NCBI GenBank assembly: GCA_947034885.2
Contig: OX344753.2
Location: 19,840,001 to 19,904,000, forward strand
Direction of reading: 5' to 3'
From: Thuidium tamariscinum
Lineage: Eukaryota; Streptophyta; Bryopsida; Hypnales; Thuidiaceae
DNA: 64,000 nucleotides
The position numbers were made by a program, and so were the translations under genes. Each line of letters opens with the position of its first letter. Positions within the stretch are counted from its first letter, which is position 1. The notes beneath the pieces are model-generated. The model was not told where the DNA came from and did not search any database. It worked only from the letters and a program-made list of their open reading frames with translations. Of this stretch, positions 1 through 12,660 are shown in pieces.

Positions 1-1778
1 AAATACCTCAACTCCGTACAGATGCAGCCAAAACAAGGACGGGAACTAGCCTCTCGGCTCCAGCATTTCTCTATTAATGCCTTCAGCTTCTCATGACATC
101 GATCCGGTAGTTGTGGACGCTCATCAGCACACACAGCTGCCTTCACGTCGTTAGGTGTCATATTTGGAAATGGCACATCCCCAGTCAAAATCTCCAAACA
201 CACCATCCCGAAACTGTAAACGTCACATTTGTACGGGTAATTCTCCACAGGTTCCTCATCCTCTCTGGTCTTGACAAGATCACCGTTGGTATTCCGAAAT
301 TTGATCAGTTCAGGAGCAATCCATCTGTTAGTACCCGTGTTTGGAGTCAGATGAGATTGTGTCATACTAAATTCCTTTGTTCGCGACAATCCAAAGTCCG
401 ACACTTTCACTTGCACGTACTCATGGGCTTCCACGTTCGTTGACTTCATACACCGCACCAAAACGTTGGCTGCCTTCAAATCTCTGTGCAAAACTCTCAT
501 CCCGTGGAGGTAATCCATGGCCTCTGCGATTTGGAGCATGACGTCAAACTCTTCAAACTCGGAGAAAGGAGAAATCCGTGTTCTATCATTCCGCAGCCTC
601 TCTCTCGATAGTGAAGAGAGATCTTGCTCCGCCAATTCCATGACAATAAAACAGCCTCCCACGTCCACTCCAGACCAAAGAAAGGATACAATGTTAGGAT
701 GAGATAAGCGTGCAAGACTTGGCACTTCTCTCGCAAAATCTGGATTGTTTGTCCCAAAGTATGTCTTCACTGCCACGTCCATTCCAAGCCAGCTTGCTTT
801 GTGCACAACAGAGCCTCCGCCTTTCGCAATTTGTTCCATATCTTTCAAATTTGTAAGGTCCCTTCCATGAAGAATCGGTTCCAGTGAAGGCGAACTCTGC
901 TCGAATCTATCAAGTCTCTCCAGTAGAAATTTTGCCAACTCACGGTCATCGCTACTTTCTTGGCCATTTCGAGTCAGAGCTCTCAGTCTAGTAACCAACG
1001 TGTCCTCATCATTGGATGCCATCTGCTTGACAGAATCACCTTCGGCATGCCTCAAAGCGGAGACTTCATGCAGTGACAACTTGCAGGTAGATGCACCTAC
1101 CGGAGGAACGATGGCTATAAATAGCTTCAAATCGAAACCTAGCGACGCAGTGCAGTCTGATAAGTTCATCAACAAGACAGCCGCGTGCAGCCAATGACCA
1201 ATGCAGCAGCCTTCAACGAAGCACTTCACTTTCTTCGCCAACATGCACAGGATCTTCAAATGTTCAAGACTACTCTCTCTCACGTCTTCAGTAGACATAG
1301 GGCTCCCGCCATGGTCGCCATTGCGCTCTAAGAATAAGCTTGCCTTGTGCACGGCCTTGTCCAGACTGTCGACCAAGTATACACACTGCTCGTAGTTGGT
1401 GACTTCCGAAGATTTGGAATAACGTCGCGAAGTCATCGTTCGTACTTCCTCCAGACATTGTCTTGAGAACTCCAGGCAAGGCTCACGACTTAGAGCTGAA
1501 ACAAAAACACAACCACATGGTCAATTGATGCAATGTCCCTGTTCCAACTTGCGAAGGCAGCCAAGTGAGTGAACTCGTAATCAAACACAATCGACGAGAG
1601 AAAGAGGGCTTCCACTTGATTCAAGATCCGACACAGCAAAACGATATCACGGACCACCGAGAATTGGACATGAAATAGGGAAGTAACTGCCTCAAATGTT
1701 TCAAGCAATACAAAACGTACCAACACCTTTCTTCTTGAAGAAATTAGCAAAAACCCGTGCCCAGCTGCTTTGGGACAT
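1..1778 (-). CDS. Kinase copy A: helical N-domain plus TKL-type protein kinase (3' end outside window)
   Basis: I read the reverse complement as a coding exon from 1495 to beyond base 1, open throughout, joined to a first coding exon at 1778-1727. Exon 1 starts MSQSSWARVFANFFKKK and ends at a GT donor (AAA G|GT). The next exon starts after TTTCAG at 1495, and the split codon gives Ala. The N-terminal ~150 residues are predicted helical, like the four-helix/MLKL-like domains in front of some plant kinases. A complete kinase core follows: glycine loop (KGGGSVVH), VAVK lysine, HRDLK catalytic loop, DFG, and APE-like IAPEL. It is 10 codons shorter than copy B in the linker. All catalytic residues are present, so it looks functional. 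A downstream ATG at 1436 is also in frame, but copy B has the same exon 1. Substrate and pathway are unknown. Confidence 0.85.
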
Positions 1779-3330
1779 CGGAGATGCCTCGAAGAAGTAC
1801 AAATCCTCAAAACAGTCTTGCTAATAGTAATAGTGCGCCGCGTGCCTGAAATACAAGAATAATAACGAAGATTAAGTGGCGCAGTGCACTCGACCCAACA
1901 CTGCCCAGCCACTCCACGCTATGACACCAAATCATGATTCCTCAATCTCCAAACCCTAGCATTCAGAATTAGCGCCATTTCACTTGCACTCATTCCAAGG
2001 CCAGCAGGTTACACTCTTCCATGTAACCTTTGAAGGCATTAGCCTATTTTCTCAGGAACTTCCTAGGATGACGCTTTCAATTACAAACCTCTAAGCGTCG
2101 CTACAAAACTTAGTACAAAGGGTCATAAAGAACAAATAAGTACAACAAAAAACTATGCACAGTTCTTAGTACCTTCACTAAACAGACAATATATGCAATT
2201 CAGGCGAAGTCCTTAACCGTCCATAGAATCCACAATAGCGACTTCCTGCACACCAATTGAAACAAGAAAAAATGTATTCCTAAGTGCACAGTCGCAGAGC
2301 AAAACAACATTTTCCCGCGTCACAAAGACAGCAACTGTATATCTCACATCCGTCGAAAGACGCAAGCGTCATTCATGACCCTCCGAAAATCTCACACCAT
2401 TAGCAGACACAGTAGCGATGCGATCCGTTTGGTTCCCAGAAACAGGGCTTGGAAATGAGGTGCTGCTAATTGAGGGAAGGATACCTACAACCAGTCTTGT
2501 ACGTACCTAAAACCCGGCAAGGATGGGTACATACATATGAGTCGAATCGCCAAAAATATGTCAGAACTAGGAGACACAAGAGCCTCTGCACAAGCAGAAC
2601 TAGATCATAAATCTCTTTAAACTCCACAAATCTGGTTACACAAGAAATGAAAAAAATCTTCGCAACAGAACGGCAAAAACCCATTTGCTACCCAACCAGA
2701 CAAGCTTTGTCGGAGTAGTGCATACCCCATTTCCGGGAAAGCAGGATCCAAGACCTCTCTGTCGACAAGAAGGTTAGTGAGCTCCATTGATACGAGAGCC
2801 TCTTTCAAAGCTAACGAGAGCACTCCACACTTCCCCACACAGCAAATTGCAACCACAGAGAGAGGCTTAAATTAGTGGAATGTCACAAACCTCAAAAATC
2901 CGCGCATGCTTTACTTGAGCGTAGTGTAAACTGTACCCGCCAAAAATTTTGTAGGCGCCGCACCTTCCAGTAGTTCACCAGCCCTTGAATTAGCCACCTA
3001 ATTGCGCCTCAAACCCTCAGTGCGCACTCAGTTGTCGGTACATGAGCAGACGAGCAAAGACATGATCCTAGAAACGGATCCAATTGGATCAGAAATTCGA
3101 TTCCGAGTGCAATTGTGACCCCGCAGAATCTAAAACTCCTTGACAAGACCAGCCATGGCAATTATAGACACTGAGTCCAAGCAACGCCGCAGGTTGCAGA
3201 CTTCACAACCTCTTCGCAACAGTCGGTGGAACACCCCGGAATGCCCGGAGCCCCGGACATTGTGAAGACGTAACTTTTAACTTACCGGTAGAACCAGTTT
3301 GGGTCCTGCACTCCGTTGTAAATATTTAAC
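1779..3330 (-). other. 5' flank and leader of kinase copy A, shared with copy B
   Basis: This stretch matches 18160-19690 upstream of kinase copy B along most of its length, with small indels. A TTTCAG just upstream of the start exon (near 1845) suggests a 5'-UTR intron. Short minus-strand ORFs here are conserved only as DNA and look like shadows, not proteins. It marks the upstream limit of the tandem duplication near 3330. Confidence 0.6.
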
Positions 3331-4291
3331 CCTTAAAAGGATGGGCCTATAACCACCAGTTTCAACCCATCATTCAGTTTGTTGCCATTTAGAACTAGAT
3401 ATGCATGAAAAAAAAATTATTTCTTTTTCAGAGATGAAATTACATGTCTCCTGTACTTCACAAAAAATTAAAGAAAAGTGATTTTAATGGAAATTTTTGA
3501 AGAAAAAGTGAAGAAAAATCGCTTCCAATAGAAAACTATTTCAAAAAATCTGAAAATTTCACCAGGTGTGAATATTATGGTGGCAAATATCGTGGTATAG
3601 ACTTAATTTTTGTATCCTTCTATAATTAGAATACAATGTACATTGAAAATACAACCAAAGTTCAAATTGTAATAAAATATTCAATATTATGAATTTTTTC
3701 AAAGTTTCAACTACAGTAAAAACTAGAGTAGATGACCTTCATTCTATTAGTTGGACTCAAACTAAAGAAATGTCATTTTCAAGAAGAAATTTCAGATTTA
3801 GAGCAAGGATTAAAATATATTGAAATAGCAAATTTTGCCATCCGTTTTTTTATTAACTTCTCATTCATGTGAAGACAAATACAAGGAAGACTACAAACTC
3901 AATTAGATGCTCTTTAGAACCCTCTATGAAGGTCAACAAACAAAAAATGGATGAAAAAAAGTTTTTTGTCTTTTTCCAAACTACTTTTTAGTCATTCCAA
4001 CTCCAAGAATTGATGCTGGCAGCTTTCAAAGATTAATCTATGATTGACATAATGGTGGTCGTGGAAATGGTGCATTTTGATACTATGTGACATCATCTAC
4101 TTTGAATAACCCTGAAGCACTCCAACATCCATATTCTAGACAATGGCAGAGAGCTTCAAGGCACTGTTTCATCCAATTAACTTCTCATTATCAAATGTGG
4201 CACTTGAATCTAGAAAAGACAACCTTCTTTAATGACCAAATTCATTAAATTCTAGTAAATGATATATCTGTACAAAGCTATAAGTGAAAAT
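3331..4291. other. AT-rich intergenic stretch
   Basis: There is no open frame of note and no recognisable repeat end. It is flanked by the kinase A duplication on one side and the first GGGT-ended transposon on the other. I see nothing else in it. Confidence 0.5.
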
Positions 4292-5103
4292 GGGTCACTG
4301 CAAGAAACACTGTTCACTTTTCGTAGCGTTTTCATGGATATTGCATTTTTGCCGCATAATACTGCGAGTACTACGGGTACTATGTGCAAACTGCCACTGT
4401 ACTGTACTTTTGACACGTGTACTGAAGTCAGTAGTTAATGTGGCCAATGAATGACATTATCTTACATGTTACATTGTTTAAAAAGTTTGACAGGTGGACG
4501 AATATGGGGTCAAAGTTAGATATGGGAGTACTGTATCCATGCAGCAGTACTTAGGAGCGATGGACTTCGATTTTCATCAGAAAATACCGTGATCCAATTT
4601 TAATTCATAAAAAATAAAAAAAGACCTTTTAATTTATTTTTAATTATGGCCATTTTTTCAAAGTCCCTTGTGGTCACTTTCATCTAGAAAAATTAGAGCC
4701 AAAGTATTTTTAGAATTTATAAATGCGTGCGCCACTAAGATGTATTATGTAGCATATACATCATCCAAAAATAATTGAAAATTAGATTTTAAACCATATT
4801 CATAAGTCTACTAAGTGGAGGAATACACCACCAAAATATCAACTCAAAAGCATTCTTTCTAATTACTACGAACGTAGTGAAACCCTTATTCACCCAATTT
4901 GTGACAAGAACACAAAATTATTCTTAAATACAAAAAGTTTTTTCCAAAATTTGGAAAAAATAAAGAACCACGTAGTGTGAAGTTAGCTATCTCCATTAAA
5001 AATTTCAAAGTCAAAGCTTTTTAAATTCAAAAGTTATACTACAAGAGAAAAAGGTCACTCCCATTGTGACAACAAATAGGACCGGTGTTTCTTGGAATGA
5101 CCC
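4292..5103 (+). mobile_element. GGGT-TIR element, copy 1 (812 bp, duplication AAAT)
   Basis: The left end reads GGGTCACTGCAAGAAACAC. The right end is its imperfect reverse complement, ending GGAATGACCC. AAAT sits immediately outside both ends (4288-4291 and 5104-5107), a 4-bp target duplication. Subterminal sequence carries TAGCGTTTT followed by GAGTACT, shared with the other copies. There is no coding capacity, so it is non-autonomous. It belongs to the family with copies at 20445, 50356, 52747 and 55150. Confidence 0.85.
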
Positions 5104-5436
5104 AAATGTGCAAAAATTCAAAAAAGAATTGAGAACTTTGAGGGATAAGCCAAATATACTCTTCAGAAGTCAAAATATTATAGAAGATCTCTCCTTTCCA
5201 CCTCTAATAACAGTAATAAGAAAGATAAATAGTTGCACTTTTGTCCTACAAGGAAAGATTTTTTGTAATTCATCAATGCTGAAAGTCCACTTCGACATTT
5301 AAGGCTAAAATAAGTTTTAAGAGCTCAACTTCAAGCCCAAACATGATTGTCATTGTAGTAGATTCATCCAAACCTCATCCATGGTTTCAGCACACTTGTC
5401 AGGCAGTATGCGGATTGAAATGCCATGAGACTTTTA

Positions 5437-5709
5437 AGGTAGGTACACCCCAAAGCGCCACTTATTCCTGTTGAGCCTAGTTCCTGCTATGAATTAGTTC
5501 AAATTTTTATGTAGTCTTGTTGGCAAGTGAAAGCATGTTCCAACGCACCAAAGAACGCAGGATTTGGATACCGTATGCAAAAGTTATTAACAGTCAAAGT
5601 CTATTTCTGAAAGCGCCATCTACAGTCCGTGAAAATGACTGATTTCAGAAATGTATGTGTATTGTAGATGGCGCTTTTAGGAACAAGGCGCTTTTGGGTG
5701 TACCTACCT
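5437..5709. mobile_element. TA-flanked MITE (273 bp)
   Basis: Termini AGGTAGGTACACCC are inverted at the two ends and bounded by TA on each side, the duplication left by Tc1/mariner-type transposases. The block AAAGCGCC occurs four times in alternating orientation: next to each terminus and again in an internal hairpin (5611-5623 with 5663-5676, TAGATGGCGC). There is no ORF. Confidence 0.75.
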
Positions 5710-5929
5710 TACAATGCGTGACAAGTTCAAGGCCCAGAGTAAACCCCCCTTGCTGAGCCTGCCTCTCAGGAATGGAAAATGCTGAGTATTTTATTTTTCA
5801 TTGTATGATAAAATTTACAAAGTTAAATTAAAATTCATATTTGAAATCACCAGCCTCAGATTAGCAAGGATCAATATTTAAGGTAAATTAATGAAGCACA
5901 AAATAGTTTTTTTTACTTGTACTATTGGA

Positions 5930-6475
5930 ATGACAATGTAGTGAAAAGAGGCAACACAACTTATTTTTAATTTCCCTGACGCCCCCCCCCCCCCCATAAG
6001 AAAATTAGGAGCTGTTAGATTTGAAATCAAAAAAATGCCACCCCCCTCTAAGAAAAATCAAAAACCATCGGATACATATACTAAATACAAATACGGATAC
6101 GGATATTGGATATAGCAACTAGGTATTGGATATTGGGTACGAATACTAGATATGGATACTAAATGTTGAAACTGAATATGGATATTGAAATTGAATACAA
6201 ATACTAAATGCAAATGCAAATATAATAATGCAGTAATATAAGTCCCCCCATTCTCTTATCCCATATTGTTTGTATAGAGGCCCACTTTCTCAAAATTGTA
6301 AGACGGGGTGGGGGTGAAGGGGACTCAAAATTAATAAAATTTAGAAATTTCAATTTTAATATTTTAAGTTTAATTTAAAAATAGATTGGGGTGGGTATAA
6401 TATTTAATAAAAAAATTTGAGTTCATTGTAACAATTTTGTCACAATGACAATGAGTTCAAAAAAAGTAGTAACTG
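5930..6475. repeat. Dispersed AT-rich repeat, copy 1 (GGATA-type microsatellite core)
   Basis: It contains a (C)14 run at 5982-5995, a degenerate tract built on ATACGGATA/ACAAATACTA units, and a 3' end that folds on itself (GTTCATTGTAAC...). The tract 'CTCAAAATTGTAAGA' and the distal hairpin align with 12050-12380, so the two are diverged copies of one repeat family. Ends are not resolved. Confidence 0.5.
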
Positions 6476-6901
6476 CCTCACTACTTAAGGTCCATTCCCA
6501 CGTGTCATTACATAGTAACCAAACCACAAAGATAAGAGGCGTGGATGGAAATTGTTGTGATCAATTCTCAGTGCTGTTTGCTACGGAGGTAAGTGATGTT
6601 AGCTTCAATTGAAGTAGGAAGGCATCTCATTTCCACTAGTTGGATTATTGGTTCACTTTTGTTGTTTCCCACTGTAGTTGTTTCTACTTGTGTGTTTTGA
6701 TGGAGGCAAATAGCAAGTGAGACCATGGTTGCCTACTCAAACTGAAGCTTCTATAGACAATGCGATTGAGGTTTCTGCTAGGATGAAGCAAGGTGGTAAG
6801 GAACTTTCTCTCTAAAGCTTGTGAAGAGGAAGTGCTTTTCTGATAGTAGGTCTCTCAGTGTTGATTTTTAGTGGTGGCCGCATTTAAAGGTTGGTTGCAC
6901 T

Positions 6902-7250
6902 CATTAGAAGAAAACTACATTGTATTTGACAAAAACTGTGTTGAAACTATGTTGCATTCAACGTAACGCGTGGAGTGGATTGTGTTGAAGTCTTGCTTTG
7001 TCATGCAGAATTTTTCATTCTAATACAACATTTTGCATTTTTCTTGTTGAATTCTGCGTTTTTCTTGTTCAATTTTGTGTTGACACCTTGAAACGCAGAA
7101 TTTTGCGTTATGAAGGGAGAACTCAACACAATCCACTCTACACATTACGTTGAACGCAATGCACTCCCAATGCAGTCTTTGTTAAGTGGAACACAGGTTT
7201 GGCAAGTTTAACGCAGTTTTTGGCATGAATAGTGTAGTTTTCTTCTAGTG
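6902..7250. mobile_element. CACTA-type MITE 1 (349 bp, duplication ACT)
   Basis: The left end is CATTAGAAGAAAACTACA and the right end is the reverse complement of CACTAGAAGAAAACTACA. ACT flanks both sides (6899-6901 and 7251-7253). CACTA ends with a 3-bp duplication are the hallmark of the CACTA (EnSpm/CMC) superfamily. The interior is a large imperfect palindrome rich in TTGCGTT motifs, with no ORF. Confidence 0.8.
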
Positions 7251-7621
7251 ACTACGGTTCTTGTCGTTGTAGTGGTTGTTCTTACCCTAGTCTTTAGGTT
7301 TCATTAAATGCGTGGATGGTAATTTTGCATTTTTTAATTTCCTTCTTGCATTTGTATGTTCACAATGAGAGAGTCACTTCAATTTAATAGCAATCAAGGT
7401 GATTCTTGTCCAAAATTTCAATGCTAATTTCTTCTTATTTCAGCTCTTTTTACACAGAAGGAAGTCACTAAACTATGCGCACAACTACATGAAGGTCTTA
7501 CAACGTACAAGAGCTCCGGATCTAGCGTATTTCTCAATAAGGTATGTTATAATTTGGACCTGCCATAATGTCAAGAATTAATGTAATGACGAGCTCCCTT
7601 GTTTTATAGCCTTGGTTTATA

Positions 7622-7843
7622 CACTACAAGAGAAAGGGGTGTTTTAATTGAGTTTTTAAGTATAGTCCTAGACATCAAATTATAAATAATTAACTTTAAG
7701 GCAATTTTTAGCAATAATTTACTAAAAGTACATGTATATCTAGTAAATTATTGCTGAAAATTGCCTTAAAGGTCATTACTTATAATTTGATGTTTAGGAC
7801 TATACTTAAAAACTCAATTAAAATACCCCTTTCTCTTGTGGTG
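7622..7843. mobile_element. CACTA-type MITE 2 (222 bp, duplication ATA)
   Basis: The ends are CACTACAAGAGAAAGG and the complement of CACCACAAGAGAAAGG, bounded by ATA at 7619-7621 and 7844-7846. The two halves are almost fully inverted copies meeting near 7735, so the whole element is a hairpin. It has no coding capacity. The terminal sequence after CACTA differs from MITE 1, indicating a separate CACTA subfamily. Confidence 0.85.
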
Positions 7844-8038
7844 ATAGCACACTTGCGAGATTGTACATGTGAATATAGCAACCGAACTCATAGTGATTTC
7901 CTTGACTTGTTCCAAACAATTGTGATTTCCTCGAAGTATTACTATTGCATCAAGAATTAAGGTTGTCTTCCACTGAAGCTTGGTAGTGCTCCTTACCTTT
8001 TACGACTACCAAGAACTAGCGAATGGATCCGTTAAGCA

Positions 8039-9309
8039 ACCCCGTGAACATGGTGACCTTTGCGTCGTTCATGTTAGCTCTCATTCTTGACCTCAATGTA
8101 GTGGATGTATCATTATTAGATGATAGCTACAGAAGCCCAATCTTACCACAAACATTGTAGCTAGACTCTTTTGAAGCCCCTGTACTCAGCATGTTTTCCT
8201 TCTTCAACAACACATTACACAATTTTAGATATATTGTGCGCTTCCACAAAAAAAATTTGAATGAAGAACTCTTTTACTGGGTCAAATCCTATTCCATGAC
8301 TTGGTTTGCTAGGTTTTTGTTAGAGCAGTACGATAACCAATGATGGCTGTCCATGTTTAGAATGACGAAGGCTTCAGTTTTTACATTGGTTGAGATTTTG
8401 AAACCTCATATTGAAAAAAGAAACACTAACTACCATTTAGCAATTTATGTCCTCATTAGGGTAGCTTGTAGTTTGTTTAAATTGTCTCATGGTGTTAACC
8501 TCACAATTTGTAATGAGATGTTTGCCATAGGGTGAAGCATTGTATGCAAGCTCCTCCGTGACTTTGTACACGCCATCAATGACATATTGAAACACAAAAT
8601 TGCATGGCCTCATGAAGAACACATCTACAAAATACAAACTAAATTTTCTAGGTTGAGTTAGTTACTAGCTGTAGTGGGGGCTATTGATGGTGTGCAAGTG
8701 CCAATTTCTAAACCTGCACTGGGTGCAATTGATTATTTCAAGTCTAGTGGGTATTCAATGAATTGTCAGGCTATTGTTGATAGCAATAAGAGATTTTTAG
8801 ATCTTTATGTTGGTATGCCTAGTTCAACTAATGATAGTTGGATGTTGTGAAATTCAACCTTGCATTACTTGGCATTACTTGAGCAACTATTTAACCTTGC
8901 TATGGAGGTGGAAGGTCATGCACCTTTCCTCATTGGTGATTTTGGCTACCCCTTATTGCCTTGGTTGATGGTGCCTCATTAGGGAGGACGCCATCTTTCC
9001 ATCTTGGAGTTGCTTTTCAATAGAAAACTTTGTAGAGGGCAATGCGTTGTAGAGAATGCCTTTAGAATTCTGAAACAAACTTTTCATAAACTTCTAGAGA
9101 AAAGCGAGTTGAACATTATATTCTAGATGTTATTATATTGTGTCATTGTACACAATGTGCTTCTTCAACAATCTCACAAAAAAATTCAAGATCTCTTTCA
9201 ACAACTACAATCTAAGAATGCAAATCGACCAAAATCATCAAATGCAAGTGCCACTAACGAAGGAGGCATTGAAGTACACGAGGACATTGAAGAAGGCTTC
9301 CCTGACTAG
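8039..9309 (+). pseudogene. PIF/Harbinger-type transposase relic (DDE_4 nuclease)
   Basis: In one forward frame I read, in order: an N-terminal segment (about 8039-8340), a helical segment (YHLAIYVLIRVACSLFKLSHG), then the nuclease core with GAIDGVQVPI, YFKSSGYSMNCQAIVD, VGMPSSTNDSW, LIGDFGYPLLPW and VVENAFRILK. These match the three acidic blocks of Harbinger transposases (D in AIDG, D in the IGD block, E in VENAF). Several in-frame stops interrupt it, so it is dead. The tail ends with an acidic segment EDIEEGFPD. No MADF/Myb partner ORF and no element termini were found nearby. The family call rests on motifs alone. Confidence 0.75.
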
Positions 9310-11155
9310 TTTGACAAAGGTTTCAAACATAATTCAACAATGACGAACCCGACTTCAAATTCAACGTTGTTGTTGACAAATGAAGACAATGCTGGGTGTA
9401 TACTTGACAATCCGAAGCAATCTACCATGATCTTCAAGGTTATCATCTTAGCTCTTTTCAAGATTTGTATTACTTGTTTTTCCATATACACCCATGATTT
9501 CACAAAATTTAAAGAAAGAAAGAATTCGAAGCCTTATATTCTAATCAACCTAAGTCTTATAACTAGCATCCTTCACTTCACATGATTATATCTTGTGATC
9601 TACATGGTCAAAGATTTTCAAATTTCTTCTTGATAGTTTTGTACAAGTCTAGTGTAAAGTCCTGTTCTTAGATAATTATCCTAAAAAATCATATGTTTTA
9701 AATTTTGTCCTTTAATTAGAAATGGTCATTTTAGGGGCTTTTGACAAAATAATGGCCTACAAATTATAGGAATAATTTGTTTTTGAGTTAATTTCCAAAA
9801 ACAAATGAAGATGCTATTAGTCTATATGTAGTACAAAATTTGACATTTTCTTTGAGGTTTGGGATAGTTCCTTTTGTAGGTATTTAGTAAATGGATTGCA
9901 AGACTCATGATTTTTGAATATTTATAAATAATTTTGTATGATGCTCCAAATTAGTTTGTATAGGAATAGAAAAAAAAATTGTAAAAATAAAGATTTGTTT
10001 TATTTTTATTTTTTTGAAGTCATAATTTGTTTTGTTCTAGAGCTCTAAATGTACCTTTCTTCTTATATGAAGGATTCTTGGGATATACTTAAAGATTATG
10101 TCAAATCTTTTTTTTATTTAATCCACAAAGGACCAAGGCCTTTTTTTTGCCAAAAAACATTAAAACCGCCATCTCTATTGTACAAAGTAAGAAAAAAAAT
10201 TGAAAATTATTATTTTTGGACATTTTAAGTATAGAATCTTATACTTAATTAGAATGAAAATGTGTGGAATGAATTTAAGAAATTGTAACGATATATATTG
10301 CAAGATATTTGCATTTAAGGCAAAAAAAACAAAGTTTTTAAAGACATTGCAAGATTAAACTTTTGGACTCTGAACCTTCTTAATTTAAATTATTCATTGC
10401 AAAATTTTGAACTTCAAATCTTTACAATGAAAAATTTAGTTGAGAGTCTAGGAAGAAAAATGAAATAAAAAAAACCTTAATTTTCATTCTTAAGAAATTT
10501 ATTAAGCAAAAGTAGGTACAAGATAGAAGGAAAGTCTGAAATATTAATATCTATAAGGTGGAATTAAAACACATTACTTCCAATAGCAAGATTGCTCTAG
10601 TAAAATAACTAAGCCATGTGAAACTTTATTTTTTTCAAATTGTAAGAATTGTATTGAGAAATGAATCCTAAAAAAAACAATTCTAGGAATATGCTTAGAT
10701 TGCTTAAAAATAAGATTGCCCATAACTTTCTCATAGCATAATCAAATGAAATAATTCAAAGCTTTCCATATAGACAAAATATAAATTATGAGAAAAAAAT
10801 ATTTTGAAAAAAATTCAAAATTTTGAATTTTTTTGTTATTTCTTGGTTTCCCTTATTTTGAGCTTATTTGGGCATAACTTTTGTTCTTGGCCACAAATTT
10901 GGAAAAAAAGAACACATTCCCATGAGGTTATTAAGTTTTTCTATCTTCAAATTTTTTTTTAAGAAACGATAATATAAATTGAGATTGTTGATTGAGCGAT
11001 GAAAATTGCATGTATTCCAATTACATTTTAAACACTTAAAGCTACTCCCTGGGAATACTTTGTATAGGAATTTCCAAAGAAAAAAAATTTAAAACTCCAT
11101 TCAAAGCAAGTTGTCCATAATTACTATCTTGCCAAAAAATGGTATTTAGACCTTT

Positions 11156-11213
<58 letters not shown>

Positions 11214-12049
11214 AATAATGAAATAAAATAGAATGAAAAATTGTTTATCAAAATATAATGACAAAATTAGAAAAGCATAAAGTTTCTATAGATAAATATG
11301 TTGGCTCTAAAAATTTCAAAAAATAAAAAAAGTATAAAAAATTTAATAGGAACTAGCCACCTCTTAGTCATATTCTAAAAGAACAACCAAGAGATTTTTT
11401 TTTGTACTAGAAAATGCATATATAATAATTCTATAGACAAGCTTACAATATAGAATTCATTAGTTTTAAAATCCCTTCTAGGGGCCATCTAGAATAGTCT
11501 ACTAGGTGATCAATCCAAATTCATTAGAATGGATATCCATTAATACTATATGAACTGGCCAATATTTGCATGTGCTATAGAATTGAAAAATCATTATTTT
11601 TTAATAAATTAATTTCAATAAGTATAGAAAAAATTGATTTTAGATTAAAATGGTTGTCTTTGCCATTATTGTGATTTTTACTTTAGACAGTCATTATTAT
11701 CATTATTATCAAGATGGAATAAAAAATAACATAGGTCTTAAAATTTATTTAATATACCAAATTATCTTTTATTGTTGTCAAATGTTGTTGTCAAATGGGT
11801 AAAACCAGAATCATTGTTCACTTCTTTTTTGCTTGTTAGTATCTTTTCACTTTCCAATATCTAAGTGGGAAGCTCTCATTTTACATCCTAAATTTATCAT
11901 CTACCTAAATTTTTTTTATTAACCTTGATTGCTGAATTACAAAACAAAAATTAGGAAAAATATCATACATTTAAAGGTCACTGAGTTGATGGTTCTACAA
12001 CATCGATCAAAGTTATTTCATGATTCAATACTATGTAAAGCTTCAATTT
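9310..12049. repeat. AT-rich gene-free stretch with diverged dispersed repeat
   Basis: No gene seen. The part at roughly 10700-11160 aligns in the same orientation with 23500-23870. Shared landmarks are 'AATTTC(C)AAAGAAAAAAA', 'AAAACTCC(A/G)TTC' and a 3' end reading TTGCCAAAAA...CTTTAGGG. The rest is low-complexity A/T sequence. Confidence 0.45.
11161..11210. repeat. (TA)25 microsatellite
   Basis: Twenty-five uninterrupted TA units directly follow the CTTTAGGGA end of the dispersed repeat. The long, pure tract suggests recent slippage. Confidence 0.95.
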
Positions 12050-12380
12050 TTAAATAAAATTAGTAAAAAATTTCCAAATTTGTAAAAGTAAAAGTAAAAG
12101 ATATAGATACCTAAATATTACATATAGATATTTAATGTAGAATACAAATACAAGTTTATGAAATCCCATACTAAATACAAATACGATATATAGATGTATA
12201 TTCCATACTGATTGTATGAATCCCCACCCTCTCAAAATTATAAGAAGGTCTAGAGTATGTATGTAAAATCAAATTTAATCAAATTTATATATTTAAATTT
12301 TGACAATGAAATCAAATTTGAAAATTTTGAGCCCATTGTGTGATAGTTTGTCACACAATGGGCTTAAAAGAGGCAATTAT
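12050..12380. repeat. Dispersed AT-rich repeat, copy 2
   Basis: Second copy of the repeat at 5930-6475. It has a degenerate ATACAAATAC tract, then CTCAAAATTATAAGA, then a terminal hairpin with stems AGCCCATTGTGTGA and TCACACAATGGGCT. Confidence 0.5.
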
Positions 12381-12422
12381 TGCATGCACAACCCTAAACA
12401 CTTTTGAAATTTTTTAAAGTAC

Positions 12423-12660
12423 ATGACTCACACGGTTTCAAAAAGCATGATTTCCACGGTGACCAGCCCATCCTCACAGGGTAAACCCTCAAACGCCGGG
12501 TGGGTCACCGTGGAAAATCTAAGTGGATTACCTTGGGAGCTGACGGGCTGTGAACATCGTGGACCACGGAAGTCGATACTATTTATAGAGCCAGGCCTCA
12601 GCTACAACGTTAGGTTAAGTTGAAAATAGTATCGAAGAATGCAGCTGGCAGCTGCAAAAA
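12423..12660. other. GC-richer island with a 14-bp hairpin
   Basis: TTTCCACGGTGACC (12451-12464) is mirrored by GGTCACCGTGGAAA (12503-12516) around a 38-bp loop. CTATTTATAGAGCC downstream (around 12578) resembles a TATA box. A 66-codon frame overlaps it, but no known protein is recognisable. It may be the relic of a promoter or a small element. Function unknown. Confidence 0.35.

Noticed and set aside
1490-1912. 140- and 148-codon minus frames (1490-1912 and 17847-18293) as separate conserved proteins
   Set aside because: They run through the first intron and leader in a different frame from the start exon. Conservation is simply that of the duplicated DNA.
5437-5709. CRISPR-like repeats (AAAGCGCC blocks; also the 35-bp intron repeats)
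   Set aside because: The blocks are inverted or contiguous without spacers, and the genome is eukaryotic.
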